From NCBI GenBank assembly GCA_024231855.1, contig JAAEQD010000111.1, forward strand, positions 1 to 64,000: a DNA stretch of 64,000 nucleotides, given 5' to 3'. Below are positions 17,459 through 25,119 of this stretch, piece after piece. This DNA is from Candidatus Zixiibacteriota bacterium. GTDB taxonomy: Bacteria; Zixibacteria; MSB-5A5; UBA10806; 4484-95. Both the position numbers and the translations under genes were made by a program. Numbering within the stretch: position 1 is the first letter of the stretch; the number at the start of each line of letters is the position of its first letter. Under the pieces are notes generated by a model. It saw only the letters and a program-made list of their open reading frames with translations, did not search any database and was not told the origin of the DNA.

Positions 17459-18162
17459 GAATAGAATCTATAATTAATTACTTTGATAGGGAATCTGTCG
17501 GCGCGACAGAATTCAGACGCCTTTTTTCCAATATCCATAAGACCAATAAAGATGGTTTGAAATCAGTGATGGTCACTTCCTCGGGGGTTGAAGAGGGGAA
17601 ATCGACGATATCATCTTTCCTGGCTATATCGATTGCCGAGAGCACCGATAACAAGGTTCTGCTTTTAGATACCGATCTGCGCCGGCCGATGATCAATGTT
17701 TTTTTCAAATTACCCCTTGAGCGGGGATTTTCGGATTTACTCGAAAAGAACTGCTCCACAAAAGAGACAATCAAGGAGACGGCTGTTCAGGGACTGTCAA
17801 TAATCACCGCCGGGACGCTCACAACCGAACCGACTTTAATAATGAATCAGACCAGGCTGAAAGAGATCTTTGAGGAGCTAAAATTCTATTTTGATTTCAT
17901 CGTAGTCGATGTACCACCGGTCATTCCGGTGTCCGACCCGGTGATTATTGCCAGCGAAGTTGAGGGCACTCTGATGGTTGTCAGAGCCGGTAAAACGCCA
18001 AAAGAAGTGGTAAAAAGAGCGATAAATTTCCTCAATAATTCGAAAATCAATGTTCTCGGCGTTGTCATGAATAACCTTGATGAGGTTTTACCTTATTATT
18101 ATAGTCCAAAGTATTACTCCTATAAGTATTATGATAAAAGCAACGAACATGCTAAAATTTAA
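17455..18162 (+). CDS. CpsD/CapB-like bacterial tyrosine autokinase
   Basis: 235 residues. Walker A is SSGVEEGKST (about 42-51), Walker A' LLLDTDLRRP (about 73-82) and Walker B FIVVDVPP. The C-terminus carries a tyrosine cluster (YYYSPKYYSYKYY), the autophosphorylation site typical of BY-kinases. Such kinases pair with a Wzz-type activator and cycle phosphorylation to control polymer export. Splitting kinase from copolymerase resembles the CapA/CapB layout and the PEP-CTERM-type loci. It is the last gene of the run starting at 7173. Confidence 0.9.
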   Translation: MRIESIINYFDRESVGATEFRRLFSNIHKTNKDGLKSVMVTSSGVEEGKSTISSFLAISIAESTDNKVLLLDTDLRRPMINVFFKLPLERGFSDLLEKNCSTKETIKETAVQGLSIITAGTLTTEPTLIMNQTRLKEIFEELKFYFDFIVVDVPPVIPVSDPVIIASEVEGTLMVVRAGKTPKEVVKRAINFLNNSKINVLGVVMNNLDEVLPYYYSPKYYSYKYYDKSNEHAKI

Positions 18163-18177
18163 TGCATATAATATGCA
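18163..18177. repeat. Perfect 7-bp inverted repeat after the tyrosine-kinase gene
   Basis: TGCATAT (18163-18169) and ATATGCA (18171-18177) flank one base, directly after the stop codon. It may be an operator for the downstream sigma54-type promoter, about 190 bases away, or part of the 3' end of the operon transcript. Confidence 0.4.
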
Positions 18178-18193
18178 ATCAACTGCATAGGTG

Positions 18194-18217
18194 CCCCGCA
18201 AATTCTTGCAGGGTTTT
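18194..18217 (+). terminator. Probable weak terminator of the EPS operon
   Basis: CCCCGCAA (18194-18201) pairs with TTGCAGGG (18206-18213) with one bulged base. TTTTATATTTCTT follows. It is placed correctly after the tyrosine-kinase gene. Confidence 0.45.
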
Positions 18218-18363
18218 ATATTTCTTCTTTGAATATTGATCTATTTTTCTTAACTTCTGCTACTGTTTCTGTAACTGCTTGTTATGCAACGGGTTAAAAA
18301 TTGTCATATTCGTATAGTTTTTTTTAATACGCTATATTTAACACACAATATTTAAAATCATAC

Positions 18364-18379
18364 TGGCAAGAAATTTGCA
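18364..18379 (+). promoter_or_regulatory. Sigma54-type promoter for the sugar transferase
   Basis: TGGCAAGAAATTTGCA has the invariant GG (18365-18366) and GC (18377-18378) separated by exactly ten bases, as RpoN promoters require. Transcription should start near 18390, about 40 bases before the ATG at 18431. An NtrC-type activator with GAFTGA (PrsR, 25113) is encoded a few genes downstream and is the natural candidate regulator. Confidence 0.75.
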
Positions 18380-18430
18380 CCTTAACGTTTTTCAAATGGA
18401 GAGGTTAAAATTAAAATACTTGGGGGCTTT

Positions 18431-19324
18431 ATGAGATACCAGAGTCCGATAGTTAATCCACTAAGCCAGTATTGGGAAGAAGAACTTTTCATCGGTGGTA
18501 CTTCCAGGTACTGGAAAGAGACATTAGCGAGGTTTAAATACTACTCCGCGGAGTACTTGCTTGCCAATTTTATTCTCATATATAGCATTCTTAAAAGAAC
18601 TCTTTCGTTAAGGCCGTTAGTGGATACAGCTGTTCGATTTTATAGGATTTATGGTTTCACTTGGAGTACCAAACGGGCAATCGATATTGCAGGATCGGCG
18701 TTTGGTATTGTATGCGCGATTCCATTTTTCATCATTGTACCAATCTTGATTAAACTGGATTCGCCGGGACCGATTTTCTTCAAGCAGGAAAGAATCGGAA
18801 AGAATCGCCGCCGCAATAACCGTCGCGACGTCACTGTTTCCGGGCAAGTTGAAAGAAGAATAAGCGACAGGCGTAAGACCTCCGGCTACGGTAGGCCGTT
18901 CATGATCGCTAAATTCCGGACGATGCGTCAGGATGCCGAAAAACATACCGGGCCGGTCTGGGCCACCAAGAGAGATCCTCGGATTACCAGGTTGGGTGCC
19001 TTCTTAAGGGCGACCAGAATCGACGAGATTCCCCAATTGTTCAATATCCTAAAAGGCGATATGAGTCTGGTTGGGCCTCGTCCCGAAAGAGCTTTCTTTA
19101 TCGACACGTTGAAAGAGACGATCACAGATTATGAGCAGCGGCTTCTGGTAAGACCTGGATTAACCGGGCTGGCTCAGGTTGAACATAAATATGACGAGAG
19201 CGAGGAAGATACGGTAATAAAAGTCGATTATGACCTGACTTACATTAATCGTTTGAATATCCTGAGAGATATCAAGATTATGCTGAAGACCATCTATGTG
19301 GTTTTGGCGGCTAAAGGCATGTAA
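18431..19324 (+). CDS. Initiating sugar-phosphate transferase (WbaP/EpsB-like polyprenyl glycosylphosphotransferase)
   Basis: 297 residues with a short N-terminal part (about 1-80) and the Bact_transf domain (about 80-297). Conserved stretches are KRAIDIAGSA, SPGPIFFKQERIGKN, KFRTM, TRIDEIPQLFNILKGDMSL, VGPRPER and RPGLTGLAQV. It should transfer a sugar phosphate to undecaprenyl phosphate, the first step of repeat-unit synthesis. Between RIGKN and PFMIAKFRTM lies an insertion of about 30 residues (126-155) rich in arginine (NRRRNNRRD, ERRISDRRK) that the usual family lacks. The gene stands alone behind a sigma54-type promoter and is followed by a terminator. Confidence 0.9.
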   Translation: MRYQSPIVNPLSQYWEEELFIGGTSRYWKETLARFKYYSAEYLLANFILIYSILKRTLSLRPLVDTAVRFYRIYGFTWSTKRAIDIAGSAFGIVCAIPFFIIVPILIKLDSPGPIFFKQERIGKNRRRNNRRDVTVSGQVERRISDRRKTSGYGRPFMIAKFRTMRQDAEKHTGPVWATKRDPRITRLGAFLRATRIDEIPQLFNILKGDMSLVGPRPERAFFIDTLKETITDYEQRLLVRPGLTGLAQVEHKYDESEEDTVIKVDYDLTYINRLNILRDIKIMLKTIYVVLAAKGM

Positions 19325-19360
19325 GCGGCTGGAATCTCGTTTTCGATTGATAGATTTTTA

Positions 19361-19384
19361 GGAAGGCTTAGGCCTTCCTTTTTT
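19361..19384 (+). terminator. Rho-independent terminator after the sugar transferase
   Basis: GGAAGGC (19361-19367) and GCCTTCC (19372-19378) form a perfect 7-bp stem with loop TTAG, followed by six T. Confidence 0.88.
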
Positions 19385-19410
19385 ATTTGTATCGGGAGGA
19401 GTTTGGCAGG

Positions 19411-19509
19411 ATGTCGTATTTACAGGCAATATTCAATGAATACAGGCTGCCGGCGCTTGAGGACATGAAGATGTATGCTATAAACAACTTGCCTTTTTTG
19501 ACGATATAA
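19411..19509 (+). CDS. Possible 32-residue small protein before the DUF6504 gene
   Basis: An ATG at 19411 opens a 32-codon frame ending at TAA 19507-19509. It begins MSYLQAIFNEYRLPA and ends NNLPFLTI, with a GGGAGGA ribosome-binding-like site at 19394-19400 (spacing ~10). It could be a genuine small protein, a leader peptide for the DUF6504 gene, or a remnant of a larger gene. I do not recognise it. Confidence 0.3.
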   Translation: MSYLQAIFNEYRLPALEDMKMYAINNLPFLTI

Positions 19510-19530
19510 TTTATACTGGCGTCATTAGCT

Positions 19531-19812
19531 GTGTTTATTTCAGAATCGATAAAAGTAACACGGGATAAGAAAGATAAATCACCCGTTGGATTCGTTTGGA
19601 GGGGCGAATCAAAAACCATAATCAGGATAATTTCAGAGTGGCAGGATTGGGGATTTGCTTCCGGTGTTCATAAAGGTGATTGGAAACAACGCCGGCACAG
19701 AAACTATTTTCGGGTCGAATGTGATGATGGTAAATTATATGAAATATATCTCGATCGCAAAACATCCGGCAAACCAACCTGGCATTTGTTTCGTATAATT
19801 AATGATAAATAA
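19531..19812 (+). CDS. DUF6504-like small protein
   Basis: 93 residues from a GTG start. The frame closes upstream at 19507, so no longer version exists. It begins FISESIKV and contains FVWRGESKTI, RNYFRVECDDGKLYEIYLDR and WHLFRIIND, the pattern of the DUF6504 family: a small beta-rich domain, often near DNA-damage polymerases. No polymerase gene is near here. Its function is unknown. Confidence 0.68.
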   Translation: MFISESIKVTRDKKDKSPVGFVWRGESKTIIRIISEWQDWGFASGVHKGDWKQRRHRNYFRVECDDGKLYEIYLDRKTSGKPTWHLFRIINDK

Positions 19813-19896
19813 TTGTTTTAGTCAGTCAATAAAATATGCCTTGTAGGCGATTTTGAGGAGGGTGCTCTGTTAGTTCAAAGAAAAAACGACGGCGGC

Positions 19897-20643
19897 ATGA
19901 AATCATCAAGTAAAAACATTAGATACTCTATAATGGTTTTAATGTTCGCCATGTTCTGTTCGACGGCATATGCCCAAGAAATGGGAACAACAATCAATTC
20001 GGATCCGCCTGGAGCAACTATTACGCTCGACGGCGATTTTAAACTTTCCGCAACTACTCCATGCCGTTTGCCCGATCACATTAGCGGAAAATTTGAACTG
20101 GTAGCGGTGATGCCGGGTTATGAGTCGTGGAAAGGCGACATCACTATCCTGCCGGGCCAGAAAAATCATTATTCATTCGACTTATCGCCGAAGACGAGAT
20201 CGAAAGCGGCTTTGCGTTCCTTATTTATGCCCGGTTGGGGGCAGCACTACTCGGGTCAGAAAGAGAAGGCATTCCTGCTTAATATCGGTACAGTTAGTTT
20301 CGCTATCGGTACGATTTTGGCGGATAGTGATTTCCGCAGAAAACGGGATGATTACAATCAAGCGGTCATCGATTTAGGTAACGCCGCCTCGTTCGAGGAA
20401 ACGGAACTTTTGCGAAGTGATGTAATCGATAAAAACCGCAAAGCCTATGATTCGGAAACCCGACGTAACGCGTTAGTATTAATTACCGCCGGGCTGTGGG
20501 TTTATAATATTCTCGACGCCGTTGTATTTTTCCCCGATAGAAAACTATATTTTCACCAGGGTAGTATCCCAATCCAGGAAGCGCGAATCAATCCCGTGTT
20601 CGATGGCGAGACTATTGGGTTAAACTTAACCGCGTCCTTTTAG
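19897..20643 (+). CDS. PEGA-domain protein with DUF5683-like membrane part
   Basis: 248 residues: a signal peptide (about 1-27, STAYA then QEMG), a PEGA domain (about 30-100; INSDPPGATITLDG), then a DUF5683-like region with RSLFMPGWGQHYSG and a hydrophobic hairpin. PEGA domains bind or decorate surface-layer or cell-wall structures. A strong ribosome-binding site (GAGGAGGG, 19855-19862) lies about 35 bases before the ATG and would suit a CTG start at 19867 (LLVQRKNDGG extension), so the start is uncertain. The next gene follows directly. Confidence 0.78.
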   Translation: MKSSSKNIRYSIMVLMFAMFCSTAYAQEMGTTINSDPPGATITLDGDFKLSATTPCRLPDHISGKFELVAVMPGYESWKGDITILPGQKNHYSFDLSPKTRSKAALRSLFMPGWGQHYSGQKEKAFLLNIGTVSFAIGTILADSDFRRKRDDYNQAVIDLGNAASFEETELLRSDVIDKNRKAYDSETRRNALVLITAGLWVYNILDAVVFFPDRKLYFHQGSIPIQEARINPVFDGETIGLNLTASF

Positions 20644-20652
20644 GTGAATGTT

Positions 20653-22197
20653 ATGAAAAAATTACTGTTTAGTATAATTACTTTGGCTTTGCTGGCCGGC
20701 TGCGATCGCGAAATTCCCAGCCCGGTAACTAATCCTATAAATCCTGATTTACCTCCGACGCCGCTCAATCTCGATATTGAAGTGGGCGACAGACTGCTGC
20801 ATTTAACCTGGACTATCAGCGATTCTTCAATGGTGTCCGCCTACAGGATATTCCAGGCCGATAGTCTTTTCGGTGACTACATACTGGTCGATAGTTCGAC
20901 TGCAACCGAGGCCAATGTTATGAATTTGCAGAACGGGCGAAGATATTTCTATAAAGTGTCGGCCGTGGGTTTGAGCGGTTTGGAAGGCCAGAGAACCGCC
21001 GCGGCGTATGGAACACCCAATCTGTTTTCGATTATCATTAACGATGGTCAACAGCAAACAAGTACTCGAAATGTAGTTTTGACTATGGTCGCGCCCTCTA
21101 ATACGGCTCTTATGATGATAGCCAATAGCGATGATTTCAGCCAGTCTTCGTGGGAACCGTATGTTGGTACCAAACCCTGGATATTAACCCAGAATCCGGG
21201 AGTCAAGACCGTTTACGCCGTGTTCCGCGATAACGATGCAAATACTTCGTGGAGCGACGTATCGGATGAAATAACTTATGAAATATTGGATTTCGAATAT
21301 TCGATACTAATCAACGATGATGCTGAGCTGGCTTACTCGCGCGATGTAAGTCTGGATATTGTCGCCCCATCGGGCACATCATTTATGATAATATCTAATT
21401 CGCCTGATTTCACCGGGAGCCAATGGGAAGGGTTTGCCGGTACGAAGCAATGGCATATCTCGTCGGATATTGCCGCCAATCGCGACGTAGTCGGATTTTT
21501 CGTACTATTCCGTGATCAAAACGGTGACAGTGTTTTAACCCAGGCATCCGATTCGATAACACTGGCTTCGGCCGATCCGGTTGTGCTGTTTCCGGTATTT
21601 CAACAGCCGGATAATTATCAAGCTATCTCGCTGGAATGGACCAGAACTTTATCGGCGGATTTTCATTCCTACAGGCTGTTTCGTTCGCGTGGTTCCAATA
21701 CAGCCGACAGCGTTATCACAAACATATTCGACGGCGCCCAGTCGGCTTACACCGACGTTATAAACATTACCGACCTTCCCGATGATACTCCGGATTCGGT
21801 TTATTATAAGGTCAGATTTTATAGCGTTTATAATGATTCGTCCGATTCGGAACCTATTCTGATAGTATTGCGGAATACTCAACCCGAGGCATTATCAGGC
21901 TTTATCAGAGATATCAGCTATGTGATCGATACTTTAACGGGGATTGATTTATTCGCGACACTCGGCTGGTCCATGGGAGATATTCCTGATTTCGAAAGTT
22001 ATGTGATTTATGAAGGTACCGATCTCGATACAAATCAGGCCGCGCCTGTGTTTTTCGAGTATAACCAGGAAGTCTTGTCTTACCAGATCAACAAGAGCAA
22101 TGTTGATACTCTTGAGGTGTACTATTACTGGTTAAAGATGTTTGATCTTGGCGGGCAATCCTCGGAATTTTCGATGCCCGATTCGATATATCGTTGA
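20653..22197 (+). CDS. Surface lipoprotein with fibronectin type III-like domains
   Basis: About 514 residues. I prefer the ATG at 20653 over the GTG at 20644 because AGGTG (20642-20646) is correctly spaced for it and it gives a clean lipoprotein signal, MKKLLFSIITLALLAGC. The cysteine is followed by DREIPSP. A fibronectin III-like domain follows (HLTWTISDSSMVSAYRIF). Two related ~90-residue modules then contain SQSSWEPYVGTKPW and GSQWEGFAGTKQW, and further FN3-like segments reach the C-terminus. It probably binds polymers or proteins at the envelope. It is co-transcribed with the PEGA gene. Confidence 0.8.
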   Translation: MKKLLFSIITLALLAGCDREIPSPVTNPINPDLPPTPLNLDIEVGDRLLHLTWTISDSSMVSAYRIFQADSLFGDYILVDSSTATEANVMNLQNGRRYFYKVSAVGLSGLEGQRTAAAYGTPNLFSIIINDGQQQTSTRNVVLTMVAPSNTALMMIANSDDFSQSSWEPYVGTKPWILTQNPGVKTVYAVFRDNDANTSWSDVSDEITYEILDFEYSILINDDAELAYSRDVSLDIVAPSGTSFMIISNSPDFTGSQWEGFAGTKQWHISSDIAANRDVVGFFVLFRDQNGDSVLTQASDSITLASADPVVLFPVFQQPDNYQAISLEWTRTLSADFHSYRLFRSRGSNTADSVITNIFDGAQSAYTDVINITDLPDDTPDSVYYKVRFYSVYNDSSDSEPILIVLRNTQPEALSGFIRDISYVIDTLTGIDLFATLGWSMGDIPDFESYVIYEGTDLDTNQAAPVFFEYNQEVLSYQINKSNVDTLEVYYYWLKMFDLGGQSSEFSMPDSIYR

Positions 22198-22212
22198 TAT
22201 CCGGAGGTATAT

Positions 22213-23052
22213 TTGAGAGTCCTGAGCGGATTAAACCTCTTTATAGAAACATATGTCAGGATATTCAGGGGCTTGAAGTCATTAAGACTTTTAGCCCCGT
22301 TTTTAATCCTGGCTCTGCTGAAGGGTATAATTCTGCTTACCCTTGTTTCGTTTTACTTACCTCCGATTCATAAAATCCTGATCCCCATTTTGGGCTATTT
22401 CTACTCCGATCGAGTGCTGCATTTTCCTCACTATTATTTAATCCTGCCGCAAGTGTTCAAATACGCGTCATCTTTTATTCTGGAACTCGTATTTGGAATA
22501 GTCCTAAGCGCTTCGGCCGTATTTATTATCGGTGCCGATTATAAACATGAGAGGGGCGGATTTTATGAAGGTTTACGCACAGCTTCTAAACTGTTTTTAG
22601 CCCTGCTTGTTGTCTGGCTGCTAAAGACTGCGATAGTGACAGTCATATTCAGATATTCCGGCAATGTCATATTTCCGTTTCTCTATGGTATGCCGTTTGC
22701 CGATTTTGCGGGTTTCCTTATTATCCAGATGGCGGGTCTGATTGTTTCGGCATTTTTGATCTATGCGGTTCCGGCAATAATATTGCAGCGCCGCAATCTG
22801 ATATCCGCTATAGCAACCAGCATAAAATTCACCGGTCGAAATTTCTTTTTCACTTTTTTCTTGTTGTTTATCCCCTGGTTGATTTATCTGCCGATAAGTT
22901 ATTTTATTTTTAGTAAAGTTCATGTCATATTAAATAAATTCAATTATTCCGTACTGATATATCTTATGGCGTTTGATATTCTGATCGCTTTGATTACCGG
23001 CTTTTTCGTTCTGGCCGGTATAACCTATTTTTACTTAGACAAAACGGAGTAA
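22213..23052 (+). CDS. Polytopic membrane protein, function unknown
   Basis: 279 residues from a TTG start preceded by GGAGGT (22203-22208). The sequence is very hydrophobic, with about six membrane segments (near 25-48, 80-110, 130-155, 165-195, 210-235 and 245-275). I do not recognise the family with confidence; the general layout resembles DUF-type integral proteins found beside surface polysaccharide genes. It lies between a lipoprotein and prsK with 15 and 6 bases of spacing, so it is probably part of the same transcript. Confidence 0.72.
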   Translation: MRVLSGLNLFIETYVRIFRGLKSLRLLAPFLILALLKGIILLTLVSFYLPPIHKILIPILGYFYSDRVLHFPHYYLILPQVFKYASSFILELVFGIVLSASAVFIIGADYKHERGGFYEGLRTASKLFLALLVVWLLKTAIVTVIFRYSGNVIFPFLYGMPFADFAGFLIIQMAGLIVSAFLIYAVPAIILQRRNLISAIATSIKFTGRNFFFTFFLLFIPWLIYLPISYFIFSKVHVILNKFNYSVLIYLMAFDILIALITGFFVLAGITYFYLDKTE

Positions 23053-23058
23053 GCGGTT

Positions 23059-25119
23059 ATGCTTTGGGGAATCGGTTATTTACTCGTATCGTCTATCGCT
23101 TTTGCCTGCGGTGTACAGTTTATTACCAAGGTGGGTATAAAAAAGATTTCGGTCAGTTTTTCGATTGCTTTCTTTAACCTGGGATTATCATGTTTATCAA
23201 TCGCCTTAGTATTCATTAATTTTCCCGGCGGCTCGGGTTTTAAAGATATCCTCTTTAAATCAGCGGGCTATATGTTACCTCTTTTAATCGCGGCAGCTCC
23301 ATATCTTTTACTATTGGTATCGCGGCGCTATGGAAGGATTGAACTGCAGTCAAATAATCAGAGAATTAGTATTCTAAGCAAATTGACCGGCTTGGTTACG
23401 ATTGTAATTCTATCCTATGTAGCCGGCAGCCAGGTGGTGGAATCCGTGGTTTTAGAAACCGGCGTATTTTGGGTTTTGAAGGGTTTTCTTGCCAAGGAAA
23501 TCAGTCTGATTTTGGGCATCATATTGATCATCTCGTTGTTAAATTTTGAAAGTACCTGGCGGGCCGCTTCAGGAGTGGTTAAAAATCAGGTTCTTTGCAT
23601 GATGATTATCGATCTTATTATTCTGGGCGGTTTGGTCAGGTTATTTTTTCTTGGCCAGGTTTCTACTACCTTCATTGGTTATGGAATGCCCTTGATTCTG
23701 TTAAACCTGGCATGGCTGTACTTTCTTTTACTTCGCAAGGATACTTACTCATCGAACGTCGTCGTCGACCGTCAGGCGTTTTTTTCCTCGGCGCTTATTC
23801 TATTTTTGGGCGTGTTCCTGGTATTTACCGGCATCGTAGCGTTAATTATAGATAAAGCCGGTGGTCGAACTGATATCTTCTTATCTGTGCTTGGCGCATT
23901 CCTGGTTATAGGTATATTTTTATTGGTACTGATTTCCGATTCGCTAAGGAATCGGTTTTCCAGGATCTTTCAGTCGAGGATTTATGCCGGAGAGTTCGAC
24001 TATCGAACGGAGTGGCGGACGATAAGCGATGATTTTGCGGCCAGCGATACATTGGAAGGATTAATTGACAGTTTATCGAGCAGGATCAACAGCCTTTTCT
24101 ATCCAAAATGTCTGGCTGTTTTTGAAGGCGATGATAATACCATGAATAGCGTTTATCCGCCCGAAAGCGATTATCCTTCTATCAGCGCGAGTGATCCTGC
24201 CGCTCGATGGGTATTTTTAAAAGCAAAACCGGCGCTGATTGGACAAATAGATGTGAAGGATGAAAGCAAACTGCTTGACATTGCCCGTGACTTCGAAATA
24301 ATAGTACCATTGGTAGCTGCCAGGAAACTGGTCGGTATTTTACTTCTTGGCCCTAAGAACAACAATTCTGATTACAATAGCGAGGATTTCGCTATGTTGT
24401 CGGCGGTCAGCTATCAAGCGGCAGTGACCGTGCTGCATCTTCGTTCGCAAATGAAGCTTCTGGAAACAGAAAAGCTGGCTTCATTTCATAAGACCGCTTC
24501 GTTCGTCGTGCATGATCTCAAAAACGCCGTGAGCATGTTGTCGTTGATGCTTCAGAATGCCCCGCGAAAAATGTCCGATCCGATGTTTCAAAAGGAATCG
24601 ATTAAGACTATTTCCCTGGCGGTAGGGCGAATGCAGAAAATCATTGAAAAACTGAAATCACCGACCAGGAAAGAGCATTTGCAGGTTTACAGGCTAGACC
24701 CTATGAAATCGTTTGATCGCGCTCTGGAAAAAAGCGGCATTGGCAGTAAACGAAATATCTCGGTAAAAATCGATTCCGATGAGAAACTTCAGGTAATATC
24801 CGATCCGGGTATTCTGGAGTCAGTTTTTGTCAACCTCCTGATAAATGCTGTTGAAGCCATGCCGGATGGCGGGACTATCACTATTGAACAACAGCAAGTC
24901 GATAGTAAAATACTAATCTCGGTAGCCGATACAGGAATTGGGATGAATAAATCATTTATAACAAATAAATTGTTTCGACCATTTGAGACAACTAAAGCCG
25001 CGGGACTCGGTATCGGCCTTTACCAATGCCGCGAGATGATGCGCGAAACCGGCGGCGATATTATTGCCAAAAGCAAACCCGGTAAGGGTTCTAGATTTAC
25101 GGTTATTTTGCCATGCTGA
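23059..25119 (+). CDS. prsK: PrsK-like sensor histidine kinase of PEP-CTERM/XrtA type
   Basis: 686 residues, matching the usual PrsK length. About eight N-terminal membrane helices (1-290) are followed by a GAF domain (~330-455), a dimerisation segment with the distinctive phospho-acceptor FVVHDLKNAVSML (His485), and a HATPase domain (NLLINAVEAMPDGG, DTGIGM, GLGIGLY). HDLKN in place of the usual HExxN is characteristic of PrsK. The family pairs with PrsR to drive sigma54-dependent expression of exosortase-linked polysaccharide genes. It overlaps prsR by 7 bases. No exosortase or PEP-CTERM protein is visible in this window. Confidence 0.85.
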   Translation: MLWGIGYLLVSSIAFACGVQFITKVGIKKISVSFSIAFFNLGLSCLSIALVFINFPGGSGFKDILFKSAGYMLPLLIAAAPYLLLLVSRRYGRIELQSNNQRISILSKLTGLVTIVILSYVAGSQVVESVVLETGVFWVLKGFLAKEISLILGIILIISLLNFESTWRAASGVVKNQVLCMMIIDLIILGGLVRLFFLGQVSTTFIGYGMPLILLNLAWLYFLLLRKDTYSSNVVVDRQAFFSSALILFLGVFLVFTGIVALIIDKAGGRTDIFLSVLGAFLVIGIFLLVLISDSLRNRFSRIFQSRIYAGEFDYRTEWRTISDDFAASDTLEGLIDSLSSRINSLFYPKCLAVFEGDDNTMNSVYPPESDYPSISASDPAARWVFLKAKPALIGQIDVKDESKLLDIARDFEIIVPLVAARKLVGILLLGPKNNNSDYNSEDFAMLSAVSYQAAVTVLHLRSQMKLLETEKLASFHKTASFVVHDLKNAVSMLSLMLQNAPRKMSDPMFQKESIKTISLAVGRMQKIIEKLKSPTRKEHLQVYRLDPMKSFDRALEKSGIGSKRNISVKIDSDEKLQVISDPGILESVFVNLLINAVEAMPDGGTITIEQQQVDSKILISVADTGIGMNKSFITNKLFRPFETTKAAGLGIGLYQCREMMRETGGDIIAKSKPGKGSRFTVILPC

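Noticed and set aside
22213..23052. Exosortase identity for the polytopic protein before prsK
   Set aside because: It has several membrane helices but no conserved Cys, Arg and His active-site pattern that I can find, so it cannot be called an exosortase.
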